From Pelagibacteraceae bacterium AG-390-A02 (lineage in GTDB: Bacteria > Pseudomonadota > Alphaproteobacteria > Pelagibacterales > Pelagibacteraceae): DNA of 36,146 nt. Positions 24,019 to 31,941 of the stretch are shown here, piece by piece. The notes beneath the pieces are model-generated. The model was not told the DNA's origin. It saw only the letters and a program-made list of their open reading frames with translations, and made no database searches. A program made the translations under genes and the position numbers. The stretch spans positions 1 through 36,146 of the forward strand of contig QCGU01000011.1 of NCBI GenBank assembly GCA_003278165.1, in the 5' to 3' direction. Each line of letters begins with the position of its first letter. Within the stretch, counting starts at the first letter, position 1.

Positions 24019-25461
24019 TTATATTTTTAAACCCATGTGTGTGTATTTCACATTAAGGTAATCTTTTATTGCCCCAGAACCACCTTCACGTCCATAACCT
24101 GTTTGCTTTATACCTCCAAAAGGTGCTTCAGCTATTGCAACAACGCCAGTATTAACTGCTACACATCCAGATTCTAATTTTTCTGATCCAATGTGAGCTT
24201 TATCCATAGAATTTGTGTACAAATAGCTACACAATCCTAAATCATTATCGTTTGCTCTTTCGATTACTTCATCAAAAGTTTTAAAAGTTAAAATCGGAAC
24301 TAGTGGACCAAAAGGTTCTTCTTTCATTATTGTAAAATTATCTTTTACATCATCAAATACAGTTGGTTCGTAATAATATCCTTTGTTGAAACCAGAAGGT
24401 CGTTGTCCACCCATCAATACTTTAGCACCTTCTTTTTTCGTAGTATCAACTAATTTTTCTATTTCTTCTAATCTTTTAGCAGTAGTTAAAGGTCCTAGAT
24501 CTACACCTTCATCCATACCGTTACCAATTTTTAATTTTTTTGCTCTTTCCATGAAAGCATTAACAAACTCATCTTTTCTATTTTCTTGGATGTAAAATCT
24601 ATTAGGAGAAATACAAACTTGACCATTATTTCTAAACTTACCAGTTATTGCTATGTCGGCTACTTTGTTCATATCCACATCTTCACATACAATAAAAGGT
24701 GAGTGTCCGCTTAGTTCCATTGTAACTCTTTGAACTTTGTCAGCTGCTTTTTTTAAAATAATTTTTCCAACTCTAGTAGATCCAGTGACTGAAACTTTTT
24801 TAATAATATCAGATTCCATTAATTCATTTGATATTTCAGCGGGATCACCCGATAATAGACTAACAACACCATCTGGCACTCCAGCTTCTTTACAAATATT
24901 AACCAATTCCATTACAGCTCCAGGAGTAATAACATCTGGTTTACATATAACAGAACAACCTGCTGCTAAAGCAGTAGAAATTTTTCTTGAAGCTAAAACT
25001 ATTGGAAAATTCCAAGGAACTAAAGCTGCAACAACTCCTACTGGTTGATAATAAACATGAACTCTTGTATCTGGAAATCTACTTTGTTGAGTTTGACCAT
25101 AGATTCTTTTTGTCTCCTCTGCATTCCACTCAAAAATATCAGCTCCACCACCAACTTCACCAACTGCTTCAGTAAGAGGTTTACCAACTTCAAGTGTTAA
25201 CCATTTCGCTATAACATCTTTTTTTTCTCTCATCAGATCAGCAATTTTTCTAAGCACATATGCTCTTTGCCACGGCGCAGTGTTTTTCCAAACCTCCAAA
25301 CCTTTCTCAGCTGACTTTAATGCTTTTTGTACATCTGCCGAAGATGCTTTTGATGCTTTTCCAATCACTTCTTCTGTTGCAGGATTGATTACATCATATG
25401 TTTCTTTTTTTTCTGCTTCTTGCCATTTTCCATCAATGAATTGTCCAAATTTGCTATACAT
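24019..25461 (-). CDS. NAD(P)-dependent aldehyde dehydrogenase
   Basis: A 480-residue member of the aldehyde dehydrogenase superfamily. Catalytic residues are N151 in VPWNFP, E249 in TMELSGH and C283 in NGQVCISPNR. The overall pattern is closest to succinate-semialdehyde or aliphatic aldehyde dehydrogenases rather than CoA-acylating methylmalonate-semialdehyde dehydrogenase (IolA/MmsA). It forms a two-gene operon with the HpaI aldolase (two-base gap) and is divergent from iolD. It might oxidise an aldehyde such as malonate semialdehyde, but that is inference. Confidence 0.92.
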   Translation of the reverse strand: MYSKFGQFIDGKWQEAEKKETYDVINPATEEVIGKASKASSADVQKALKSAEKGLEVWKNTAPWQRAYVLRKIADLMREKKDVIAKWLTLEVGKPLTEAVGEVGGGADIFEWNAEETKRIYGQTQQSRFPDTRVHVYYQPVGVVAALVPWNFPIVLASRKISTALAAGCSVICKPDVITPGAVMELVNICKEAGVPDGVVSLLSGDPAEISNELMESDIIKKVSVTGSTRVGKIILKKAADKVQRVTMELSGHSPFIVCEDVDMNKVADIAITGKFRNNGQVCISPNRFYIQENRKDEFVNAFMERAKKLKIGNGMDEGVDLGPLTTAKRLEEIEKLVDTTKKEGAKVLMGGQRPSGFNKGYYYEPTVFDDVKDNFTIMKEEPFGPLVPILTFKTFDEVIERANDNDLGLCSYLYTNSMDKAHIGSEKLESGCVAVNTGVVAIAEAPFGGIKQTGYGREGGSGAIKDYLNVKYTHMGLKI

Positions 25462-25489
25462 AATTTTTATTTTTTTAAGGTTTACTAAG

Positions 25490-25553
25490 TTGGGTTTTTT
25501 AATTTATAAATATAATTATATATAAACATTATACATAAAAAAAATAAACCCAA
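25490..25553. promoter_or_regulatory. Inverted repeat between aldehyde dehydrogenase and iolD
   Basis: TTGGGTTT (25490-25497) and its exact complement AAACCCAA (25546-25553) frame the AT-rich 94-bp gap between the divergent aldehyde dehydrogenase and iolD genes, 56 bp centre to centre. The right arm lies two bases before the iolD start and may include ribosome-contact sequence. It could be a shared regulatory pair or a structure in a leader RNA. The motif differs from the repeat at iolG/iolE. Confidence 0.35.
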
Positions 25554-25555
25554 TT

Positions 25556-27400
25556 ATGAAAAAAATCACTCTTACTTGTGCACATGCAATTGTTAAATAT
25601 TTGATTGCTCAAAAAATATTAATTAATGGTAAAAAAGAACCACTCTTTCCCGGTGTCTTTGGAATTTTTGGACACGGAAATGTAGCGTGTTTAGGCCAGG
25701 CACTCGAAGAAAATCAAAAAGAATTACCAACTTATAGAGGCCATCATGAACAGAATATGGCTTTAACAGGTATAGGTTATGCTCGAGCTAAGAGAAGACA
25801 ACAAATTTTTGTAGCAACATCGTCAGTTGGTCCAGGAGCAACAAATATGGTTACAGCAGCAGCAGTTGCAATGAGTAATAGATTACCAATTTTGTTTTTA
25901 CCTGGTGATACTTATGCAAATAGAATGCCGGATCCAGTATTGCAACAAGTTGAACATTTTAACAATCCGAGCACAACTGCAAACGATGCTTTTAAACCAG
26001 TTACAAGATATTTTGATCGTATCACTAGACCTGAACAAATAATTCAATCATTTCCAATAGCAGTTCAAACAATGTTAGATCCTGCTGATTGTGGCCCTGC
26101 TTGTATTGCGTTAAGTCAAGATATCCAAGGTCAAACTTTTGATTACCCAGAAGAATTTTTTAAGGAAAAAGTTCACACCATTAGAAGACCAAGACCAGAT
26201 GAATTTCAAATTAAAGAAGCAGCTGAAAAAATTAAATCTTCAAAAAATCCAATCATAATATCTGGAGGGGGAGTTTTTTATTCAGATGCAATGGAAGAAT
26301 TAAGTCAGTTTGCAATTAAACATAACATTCCAGTTACACAAACTGTAATGGGTTATTCAACAATGAAGAGAGATCATTCTCATTTTGCAGGTCAAATTGG
26401 AGGATTGGGAGGAAAAAATACAAACACATTAGCTAAACAAACTGATCTTGCTATTGCTGTTGGAACAAAACTTGCTGATTTTACAACTGGATCATGGGCA
26501 AACTTTGAAAACGAAAATTTTAAATTAGTCTCTATTAATGTATCAAGATATGATGCCAACAAACATTTAGCACAAGCAGTTGTTGGAGATGCAAAAGTTT
26601 CATTAACTGAACTTTCTCAAGCTTTAGGTGCTTGGAAAGCAGGAGAAGATTGGAATAAAAAATCTCAAACTGAGCTTAAGTCATGGAATGAACATATAGA
26701 TAAAGAGAGTGCTCCAACCAATCAGGAAGTCCCAAGTTATGTTCAAGCAATTGGTGCAATCTATAGAAATTCTGATCCAACAGACATTGCGGTTACAGCT
26801 GCAGGAGGGTTAGTAGGTGAGGTAATTCAAGTTTGGAGACCAAGAGAACTCAATACCCATGAAACAGAATGGGGTTTTAGTTGTATGAGTTATGAAATAT
26901 CTGGAGCATTAGGAATTAAAATGGCAAACCCAGATAAAGAAGTAATCTCTTTCGTTGGAGATGGATCTTATCTATTAAATAATACTGACATTTATTCTTC
27001 AGTAATCACAAAAAATAAATTGATTATAATTGTTTGTGATAATGGAGGCTTTGCAGTTATTAATAGATTGCAATTATTCAAAGGTGGAAAAGAATACAAT
27101 AACTTATTAAAGAGTTCTAATACACCTGGCTTAGTTGATGTAGATTTTGCAAAACATGCAGAAAGTATGGGGGCAAAATCTGAGCACGTTACTTCAATTT
27201 CAGATCTTGAAGCTGCATTCAAAAGAGCCAAAGCATCTGATGTGACTTATGTTATTTCAATTAAAACTCATGCTTATAAATGGGTCGAAGGATCATCTTT
27301 TTGGGATAGTCCAACTTTAGAAATTCCAACTACTAAAGAAAATGAAGAAGCTTTAAAACTTTACAAAGAAGGAAAAAGCAAACAAAGACAAGGTATTTAG
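25556..27400 (+). CDS. iolD: 3D-(3,5/4)-trihydroxycyclohexane-1,2-dione hydrolase
   Basis: IolD is a thiamine-diphosphate enzyme that opens the ring of the IolE product to give 5-deoxy-D-glucuronate. The 614-residue protein has the family hallmarks: GVFGIFGHGNVACLGQAL (33-50), the TPP-activating glutamate E65 in RGHHEQNMA, GGGVFYSDAMEEL (237-249), ETEWGFSCMSYEISG (436-450), and the metal/TPP motif GDGSYLLNN (468-476). It is separated from iolG and iolE by more than 15 kb and is followed after six bases by a Gfo/Idh/MocA gene. No iolB or iolC follows, which is unusual for an iol operon. Confidence 0.94.
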   Translation: MKKITLTCAHAIVKYLIAQKILINGKKEPLFPGVFGIFGHGNVACLGQALEENQKELPTYRGHHEQNMALTGIGYARAKRRQQIFVATSSVGPGATNMVTAAAVAMSNRLPILFLPGDTYANRMPDPVLQQVEHFNNPSTTANDAFKPVTRYFDRITRPEQIIQSFPIAVQTMLDPADCGPACIALSQDIQGQTFDYPEEFFKEKVHTIRRPRPDEFQIKEAAEKIKSSKNPIIISGGGVFYSDAMEELSQFAIKHNIPVTQTVMGYSTMKRDHSHFAGQIGGLGGKNTNTLAKQTDLAIAVGTKLADFTTGSWANFENENFKLVSINVSRYDANKHLAQAVVGDAKVSLTELSQALGAWKAGEDWNKKSQTELKSWNEHIDKESAPTNQEVPSYVQAIGAIYRNSDPTDIAVTAAGGLVGEVIQVWRPRELNTHETEWGFSCMSYEISGALGIKMANPDKEVISFVGDGSYLLNNTDIYSSVITKNKLIIIVCDNGGFAVINRLQLFKGGKEYNNLLKSSNTPGLVDVDFAKHAESMGAKSEHVTSISDLEAAFKRAKASDVTYVISIKTHAYKWVEGSSFWDSPTLEIPTTKENEEALKLYKEGKSKQRQGI

Positions 27401-27406
27401 TGCTTT

Positions 27407-28564
27407 ATGAATAAAGTGTTTAAAGTAGGCCTTATAGGTTGTGGCCATATTTCTGAAACATATTTTAGAGCTCAAGAGTATTTCAACAATATCAGGATTG
27501 TTAAATGTGCTGATATCAACATGGAAACAGCGAAGAAGTGTGCAATCCATTACAATATTGAAGCTGTAACTGTTGAAGAACTTCTTAAAGATGAAGAGAT
27601 TGAAATAATATTAAATCTTACAATTCCTAGAGCGCATTTTGAAGTTTCAAAAATGGCTTTAGAAAATGGTAAACATTCTTATGCTGAGAAACCTATGTCT
27701 GTTAACTTTGAAGATGGAAAAAAATTAGTTGAACTTGCTAAAGAAAAAAATCTTTATATTGGAAATGCACCAGATACTTTCTTGGGTGGAGGTATTCAAA
27801 AAACACGGGAGCTAATTGATAACGGAGTGATTGGTGATATTAAATTGGGAAATGCAATTTTTGCCTTCCCTGGAGTTCAATCGTATCACCCTAACCCAGA
27901 ACCTTGGTTTGCTGAAAATGAAGGAGGTCCTGTAATAGATATGGGACCATATTATCTTACAGCATTAGTAAATTTAATTGGTCCAGCAAAACAAGTACAA
28001 GGAAGATGTACAAAAGTTTTTGAAGAAAGAGAAATTGGAATAGGTCCTAAAAAAGGTCAAAAATTTAAAGTAGAAACTCCAACAACTTATCTTGCAACTA
28101 TACAATTTGAAAATGATTGCATCATACAGATTACTTTATCTTTTGATGTGGTTGCTCATCAAAGAAACCACATAGAACTTTATGGTAACAAAGGATCAAT
28201 TATTGTTCCTGATCCAAATATGTTTGGTGGATCAGCTTATGTTTCGGTAACAGCTGGTGGTAATTGGGGCGAACACAAAACAGACACGATGCCTTTAGGA
28301 AAAATTAATATTAAAAGTCAAAGCTCTAGAGCAAATGAATCTCCAACAAATGCAAATTATAGAGGAGCTGGTCTATCAGAGATGGCCTATGCAATTGAGA
28401 ATAATTTAGCACATCGATGTAATGGAGATCTTTCTTTGCATGTTTTAGATATCATAGACTCAACAATGAGAGCATCTCAAACAGGTGTTCCACAAGAAAT
28501 AAAGACAACTTGCAAGAAGCCAAAACCTTTTACTTTAGAGGAAATAAAAAAAATATTAAACTAA
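27407..28564 (+). CDS. Gfo/Idh/MocA family oxidoreductase (iolD-linked)
   Basis: A 385-residue NAD(P)-dependent oxidoreductase with GCGHIS (11-16) and AEKPMS including the EKP signature (94-96). GGPVIDMGPYYLTALV near 186-201 is the second-domain block that often replaces the IHDFD motif in sugar and inositol dehydrogenase relatives. It follows iolD by six bases and is followed by an SDR gene, so it is most likely an inositol-isomer, inosose or sugar dehydrogenase feeding the pathway (IolX/IolW-like roles are possible). The third Gfo/Idh/MocA gene of the window. Exact substrate not determinable. Confidence 0.86.
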   Translation: MNKVFKVGLIGCGHISETYFRAQEYFNNIRIVKCADINMETAKKCAIHYNIEAVTVEELLKDEEIEIILNLTIPRAHFEVSKMALENGKHSYAEKPMSVNFEDGKKLVELAKEKNLYIGNAPDTFLGGGIQKTRELIDNGVIGDIKLGNAIFAFPGVQSYHPNPEPWFAENEGGPVIDMGPYYLTALVNLIGPAKQVQGRCTKVFEEREIGIGPKKGQKFKVETPTTYLATIQFENDCIIQITLSFDVVAHQRNHIELYGNKGSIIVPDPNMFGGSAYVSVTAGGNWGEHKTDTMPLGKINIKSQSSRANESPTNANYRGAGLSEMAYAIENNLAHRCNGDLSLHVLDIIDSTMRASQTGVPQEIKTTCKKPKPFTLEEIKKILN

Positions 28565-28582
28565 TCATAAATTTTTATCTCA

Positions 28583-29344
28583 ATGAAAGTTCAATATTTT
28601 GATTTAAAAGATAAACGCGCATTAGTTTCAGGTGGAGCATCTGGTATCGGTGCATCAATTGTTGAACACCTTTGTGAACAAGGTGTTGAGGTTTATTTTT
28701 TCGATATAGATAAAAAAGGAGCTGAAAAATTAATTTCAAAAATTAAAAAGAAAAAACAAAAAATACCTACTTTTCAATTCTGTAATATTAAAAATATAAA
28801 AAAATACAAAACTCTAATTCAGAACATTATTAAAAAGAAGGGAGCAATTGATATTTTAGTTAACAACGCTTCAAATGATCAAAGGCACACTCTTGAGGAA
28901 GTTACAGAAAAATACTGGGATGAAAGAATGGCAATAAATTTAAAGCACTATTTATTCGCTATTCAAACAGTTAAAAAAAGCATGATTAAAAACAAAGGTG
29001 GATCAATAATAAATTTAGGTTCAGTTAGCTGGATTAGAGGAGCTGTCATGTTTCCAGCTTACAGCACAGCAAAAGCTGCCATTTATGGTTTAACCAAATC
29101 TTTAGCTAGAGATCTAGGACAACATAATATTAGAATTAACTCCATAGCACCTGGATCAGTTGCAACTAAAAGACAGTCAAAACTATGGTTAAATCCAAAA
29201 TTTAAAAAAGAAATTTTAGATCAACAGTGTCTTAAAAAACAAATATTACCTGAGGATGTTTCAAAAATGGTTTTATATTTGGCATCAGATGTTTCATCTG
29301 GATGTACTAAACAAAATTTTACAGTAGATGCTGGTTTAATTTAA
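28583..29344 (+). CDS. SDR family oxidoreductase
   Basis: A 253-residue classical short-chain dehydrogenase. The cofactor motif is GGASGIG (17-23), NNAS is at 94-97, the catalytic serine is S147, and Y160/K164 lie in AYSTAKAAI. A lysine-rich stretch (49-60) is a local compositional oddity. It follows the iolD-linked Gfo/Idh/MocA gene by 18 bp and ends three bases from the convergent PdxA-like gene. Probably an NAD(P)-linked polyol or sugar dehydrogenase; substrate unknown. Confidence 0.86.
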   Translation: MKVQYFDLKDKRALVSGGASGIGASIVEHLCEQGVEVYFFDIDKKGAEKLISKIKKKKQKIPTFQFCNIKNIKKYKTLIQNIIKKKGAIDILVNNASNDQRHTLEEVTEKYWDERMAINLKHYLFAIQTVKKSMIKNKGGSIINLGSVSWIRGAVMFPAYSTAKAAIYGLTKSLARDLGQHNIRINSIAPGSVATKRQSKLWLNPKFKKEILDQQCLKKQILPEDVSKMVLYLASDVSSGCTKQNFTVDAGLI

Positions 29345-29347
29345 AGC

Positions 29348-30349
29348 TTAGCTTAACTTCTTTTTATTTTCAGCCATTGATAATGCAATTTTAAATGAAT
29401 TTAAAATTGGAGCTAAGTTAGCTTCATTTTTTCCAGCAATTGCAAATGCCGATCCATGTGCAGTTGTTGTTACAGGAACTGTTAAACCACCTTGAACAGT
29501 AACACCTCTATCAAAACCAAATGCTTTAAGTCCAGATTGAAGTGCATCATGATACATGCCAACCATACAATCATGATTTTTATTTTTATATGCAACTACA
29601 AAAGATGTATCGCATGGTAATGGTCCATCCGTATTAAATCCAAGTTTTTTTGCCTCTTCTATTGCTGGAATAATTTCATCTTTTTCTTCAGTACCAAATT
29701 CTGCATGTGGATTAAGTGCTTGAACTGCTATTCTTGGATTTTTCACACCGTTCAATTCCATAACTTCGTTAATTAATTTAATTGGCTTTAAGATATTTTC
29801 TTTTGTAATGTGTTGAGCAACCTCTTTAATTGGAATATGAGAAGTTACTCTTGCAGTCCAAAAATTATCTATAACATTAAACTCACAACAAAAACTTTTG
29901 ACATCCAATTTTTCAGCCATTAATTGTAATTCATCTGAATGAGTGTTTCCTCCAAGTTTTAAACTTGTCTTATTCATTGGAGCAAAATTAATTGCATCAA
30001 TTTTTTTTTCTTTAGCAAGAGTTAGTGCTAAATCTAAAGCTTCTAAAACACTTTCACCTGATTCTTTTGAAGGTTCAGCAATTTTATATTTATGATTTTT
30101 ACCTTTTGAAATATCTAATAAAAATCTATTCGATTTCTTAAAATCAATTTGATCAAAATCTTCTACTATTTCAAGGTGATGAGAGTTGCCAGTTATATTA
30201 TTTCCACTTTCAAGAATTTGTTTTTCACCAATTACAACAATATTAGCTTTATTAGTAACCTCTTCCTTTAATAGTTTTGAAATAAGCTCAGGTCCTATTC
30301 CTGCTGGATCCCCGAGTAAAAGAGCAATGTTACTTTTATTTTGTTCCAT
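29348..30349 (-). CDS. PdxA-like 4-phosphohydroxy acid dehydrogenase family protein
   Basis: A 333-residue protein of the PdxA family. GDPAGIGPE (13-21) and the three metal histidines H171 (VTSHIP), H215 (LNPHAEFG) and H267 (MYHDAL) are present. Several positions depart from vitamin B6 PdxA: YHDQG is YHDAL, and the DHGTAFDIAG block reads AHGSAFAIAG. The gene stands alone on the minus strand between catabolic genes and next to a TctABC transporter. I favour a catabolic role on a hydroxyacid (PdxA2-like) over pyridoxine synthesis. Its start is 87 bp from the divergent tctC start. Confidence 0.82.
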   Translation of the reverse strand: MEQNKSNIALLLGDPAGIGPELISKLLKEEVTNKANIVVIGEKQILESGNNITGNSHHLEIVEDFDQIDFKKSNRFLLDISKGKNHKYKIAEPSKESGESVLEALDLALTLAKEKKIDAINFAPMNKTSLKLGGNTHSDELQLMAEKLDVKSFCCEFNVIDNFWTARVTSHIPIKEVAQHITKENILKPIKLINEVMELNGVKNPRIAVQALNPHAEFGTEEKDEIIPAIEEAKKLGFNTDGPLPCDTSFVVAYKNKNHDCMVGMYHDALQSGLKAFGFDRGVTVQGGLTVPVTTTAHGSAFAIAGKNEANLAPILNSFKIALSMAENKKKLS

Positions 30350-30408
30350 TTTTTACTTTACGTTCTGTGTAAGAGTATGATTAAATATTTTTATATAAGT
30401 TATATATA

Positions 30409-30426
30409 TAAACTAAATAAACTAAA
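30409..30426 (+). repeat. Tandem 9-bp repeat before tctC
   Basis: TAAACTAAA occurs twice in perfect tandem immediately upstream of the tctC ribosome site AAAGAGGG (30424-30431), which overlaps the second copy. In AT-rich leader DNA this may be chance, but its position next to the ribosome site is notable. Confidence 0.25.
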
Positions 30427-30436
30427 GAGGGAAATA

Positions 30437-31411
30437 ATGAAAAAAAGCTTTAAACTATTTTTAGCAGCTGCTTTTTTAGTAACTGAATTTTTTGTTGTAG
30501 CTCTTCCATTAATGATCACTTCAGCAAAAGCTGATGGACATCCAATACAAGCAATTACTCACGCTGGTTTTGGTGGTGGAACTGACGTTACTACTAGAAT
30601 GATGTTATTAAGAGCAAGAAGAGTTCTTAAACAAGATATGCAGTTAGTGAATAAAAAAGGTGGTGGTGGAGCAGCATCTATGGATTACATGATGTCTTTA
30701 CCTGCAGATGGTAACCACACTTTAACTTGGACTACTGGTCATGCAGTATCAATGGCCTTAGGAAAAACTAAAGTAAAATTAAGCGATATGCAGCCTTTAG
30801 CAAGAGGTACAGACGATCCTCAATTATTTGTTGTTAACTGTAACAATGAAATTAAAGATGCTAAAAAATTTATTAGCGCACAAAAATCAAAATCACTAAA
30901 ATATGGAACAACACACACTGGTGGTATTGATGACGTTAGTGCAATTGCATTTACTAAAAAAGGTGGATTAACAGATCCAACTATTGTTGCTTACAAAGGT
31001 GTAGCACCAATTAAAACTAACCTGATCAAAGGTGATATCGATGTAGGTGTTTTAAACTTAGGTGAAGCATTAACTGAAATTAACGAAGGTAAACTTTGTG
31101 TGTCAGTTGTTTTAGCAAACAATAGAATGGCTAAAATTGGAGACTCTCCAACAGCTAAAGAACTAGGAATTCCTGTTTCTTTATCTACTGTTAGAGGTTT
31201 CGTAACTAAAAAAGGTGCTCCAGCAGATAGAGTTAAACAACTAGAAGCTGGAATGATGAAAGCTATGAGCCACAACTATTACAAAAATTTCTTAACTGAA
31301 ATTGGTCTTGATGACACTAGTGTAGTTGGTGCTGACGAGTGGGGTAAGCAAATGGAAGAAATGCTTGCCGAAATGACTGCTCAGCTAAAAGCCTTAGGTT
31401 ACATTAACTAA
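30437..31411 (+). CDS. tctC: Tripartite tricarboxylate transporter receptor (TctC/Bug family)
   Basis: A 324-residue periplasmic receptor. A long signal peptide ends near TSAKA (29-32 region), followed by the Bug-family fold with THAGFGGGTDVTTRMM (carboxylate-binding loop) and KKGGGGAASMDYMM near 74-87. The start is ATG 30437, with AAAGAGGG (30424-30431) six bases before it. Longer in-frame readings from 30341 begin inside the opposing PdxA-like gene and are rejected. The mature protein captures an organic acid or similar ligand for TctA/TctB. A terminator hairpin follows it, so it should be made in excess of the permease. Confidence 0.9.
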   Translation: MKKSFKLFLAAAFLVTEFFVVALPLMITSAKADGHPIQAITHAGFGGGTDVTTRMMLLRARRVLKQDMQLVNKKGGGGAASMDYMMSLPADGNHTLTWTTGHAVSMALGKTKVKLSDMQPLARGTDDPQLFVVNCNNEIKDAKKFISAQKSKSLKYGTTHTGGIDDVSAIAFTKKGGLTDPTIVAYKGVAPIKTNLIKGDIDVGVLNLGEALTEINEGKLCVSVVLANNRMAKIGDSPTAKELGIPVSLSTVRGFVTKKGAPADRVKQLEAGMMKAMSHNYYKNFLTEIGLDDTSVVGADEWGKQMEEMLAEMTAQLKALGYIN

Positions 31412-31434
31412 TCTAATTAAAAGTACATTTGCAT

Positions 31435-31941
31435 ATGAAGAATGTACAAAAACAAAAAAGGGCAAACAAAAGTTTGCCCTTTTTTTTTAGAGACGAATTT
31501 AAAGTCTCTTTTGTAATTATATTTATATCTGTTGCATTATTAATCACTACCTTTACTTTTGATATTGTCCCACCTATTTTAAATAGAGGAATACAGCCAG
31601 CAACATTTCCAAAAGCACTTTTGGTTTTAATAATAGTTATGACTTTGTTGATCTATTATTTGGCAACTAAAAATCCTTGGAAGGTTCAAAAAAAATTACC
31701 TAAATCGTTCTTTTTAACTCTTCTGAGTTTTTTTATTTTTGTAGTGATTTCAAAAACATTAGATTTCTTTTTAGCAATTTCAGCTTTATCTATTTTTGTT
31801 TCTTATTATTGGGGAGAGAAAAGAATATTTTATTTATTACTTGTTGGAATTATTTTTCCTGTAATTGTCTTTGTATTTTTTGAAACAATCTTAGGTTTAA
31901 GATTTCCACCTGGAATTATAACTAATATTTATTATAGCTAG
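31435..31941 (+). CDS. tctB: Tripartite tricarboxylate transporter small membrane subunit (TctB)
   Basis: A 168-residue protein with about four membrane segments and a TctB-like pattern (first helix VIIFISVALLITTFTFDIVPP, then a cytoplasmic loop and three more helices). The first usable ATG is 31435; a TTG at 31429 would add two residues. No later ATG exists before the first helix, so the N-terminal 20 codons contain the terminator hairpin at 31454-31488. The ribosome site is weak. If translation begins at this ATG, the ribosome must cross the hairpin. Confidence 0.85.
   Translation: MKNVQKQKRANKSLPFFFRDEFKVSFVIIFISVALLITTFTFDIVPPILNRGIQPATFPKALLVLIIVMTLLIYYLATKNPWKVQKKLPKSFFLTLLSFFIFVVISKTLDFFLAISALSIFVSYYWGEKRIFYLLLVGIIFPVIVFVFFETILGLRFPPGIITNIYYS
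31454..31488 (+). terminator. Strong intrinsic terminator between tctC and tctB
   Basis: GGGCAAAC (31460-31467), loop AAAA, GTTTGCCC (31472-31479), then nine T (31480-31488), with six A before the stem to extend the pairing. It is a textbook rho-independent terminator, also functional on the minus strand. It sits 42 bp after the tctC stop, within codons about 7-18 of tctB. It probably limits transcription into the permease genes relative to the receptor. Confidence 0.88.

Noticed and set aside
24019-25461. iolA (CoA-acylating methylmalonate-semialdehyde dehydrogenase)
   Set aside because: The active-site surroundings read like ordinary NAD(P)-dependent aldehyde dehydrogenases of the succinate-semialdehyde type.
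30341-30436. Upstream start for tctC
   Set aside because: It lies partly in the opposing PdxA-like gene, and the ATG at 30437 has a strong ribosome site and a proper signal peptide.
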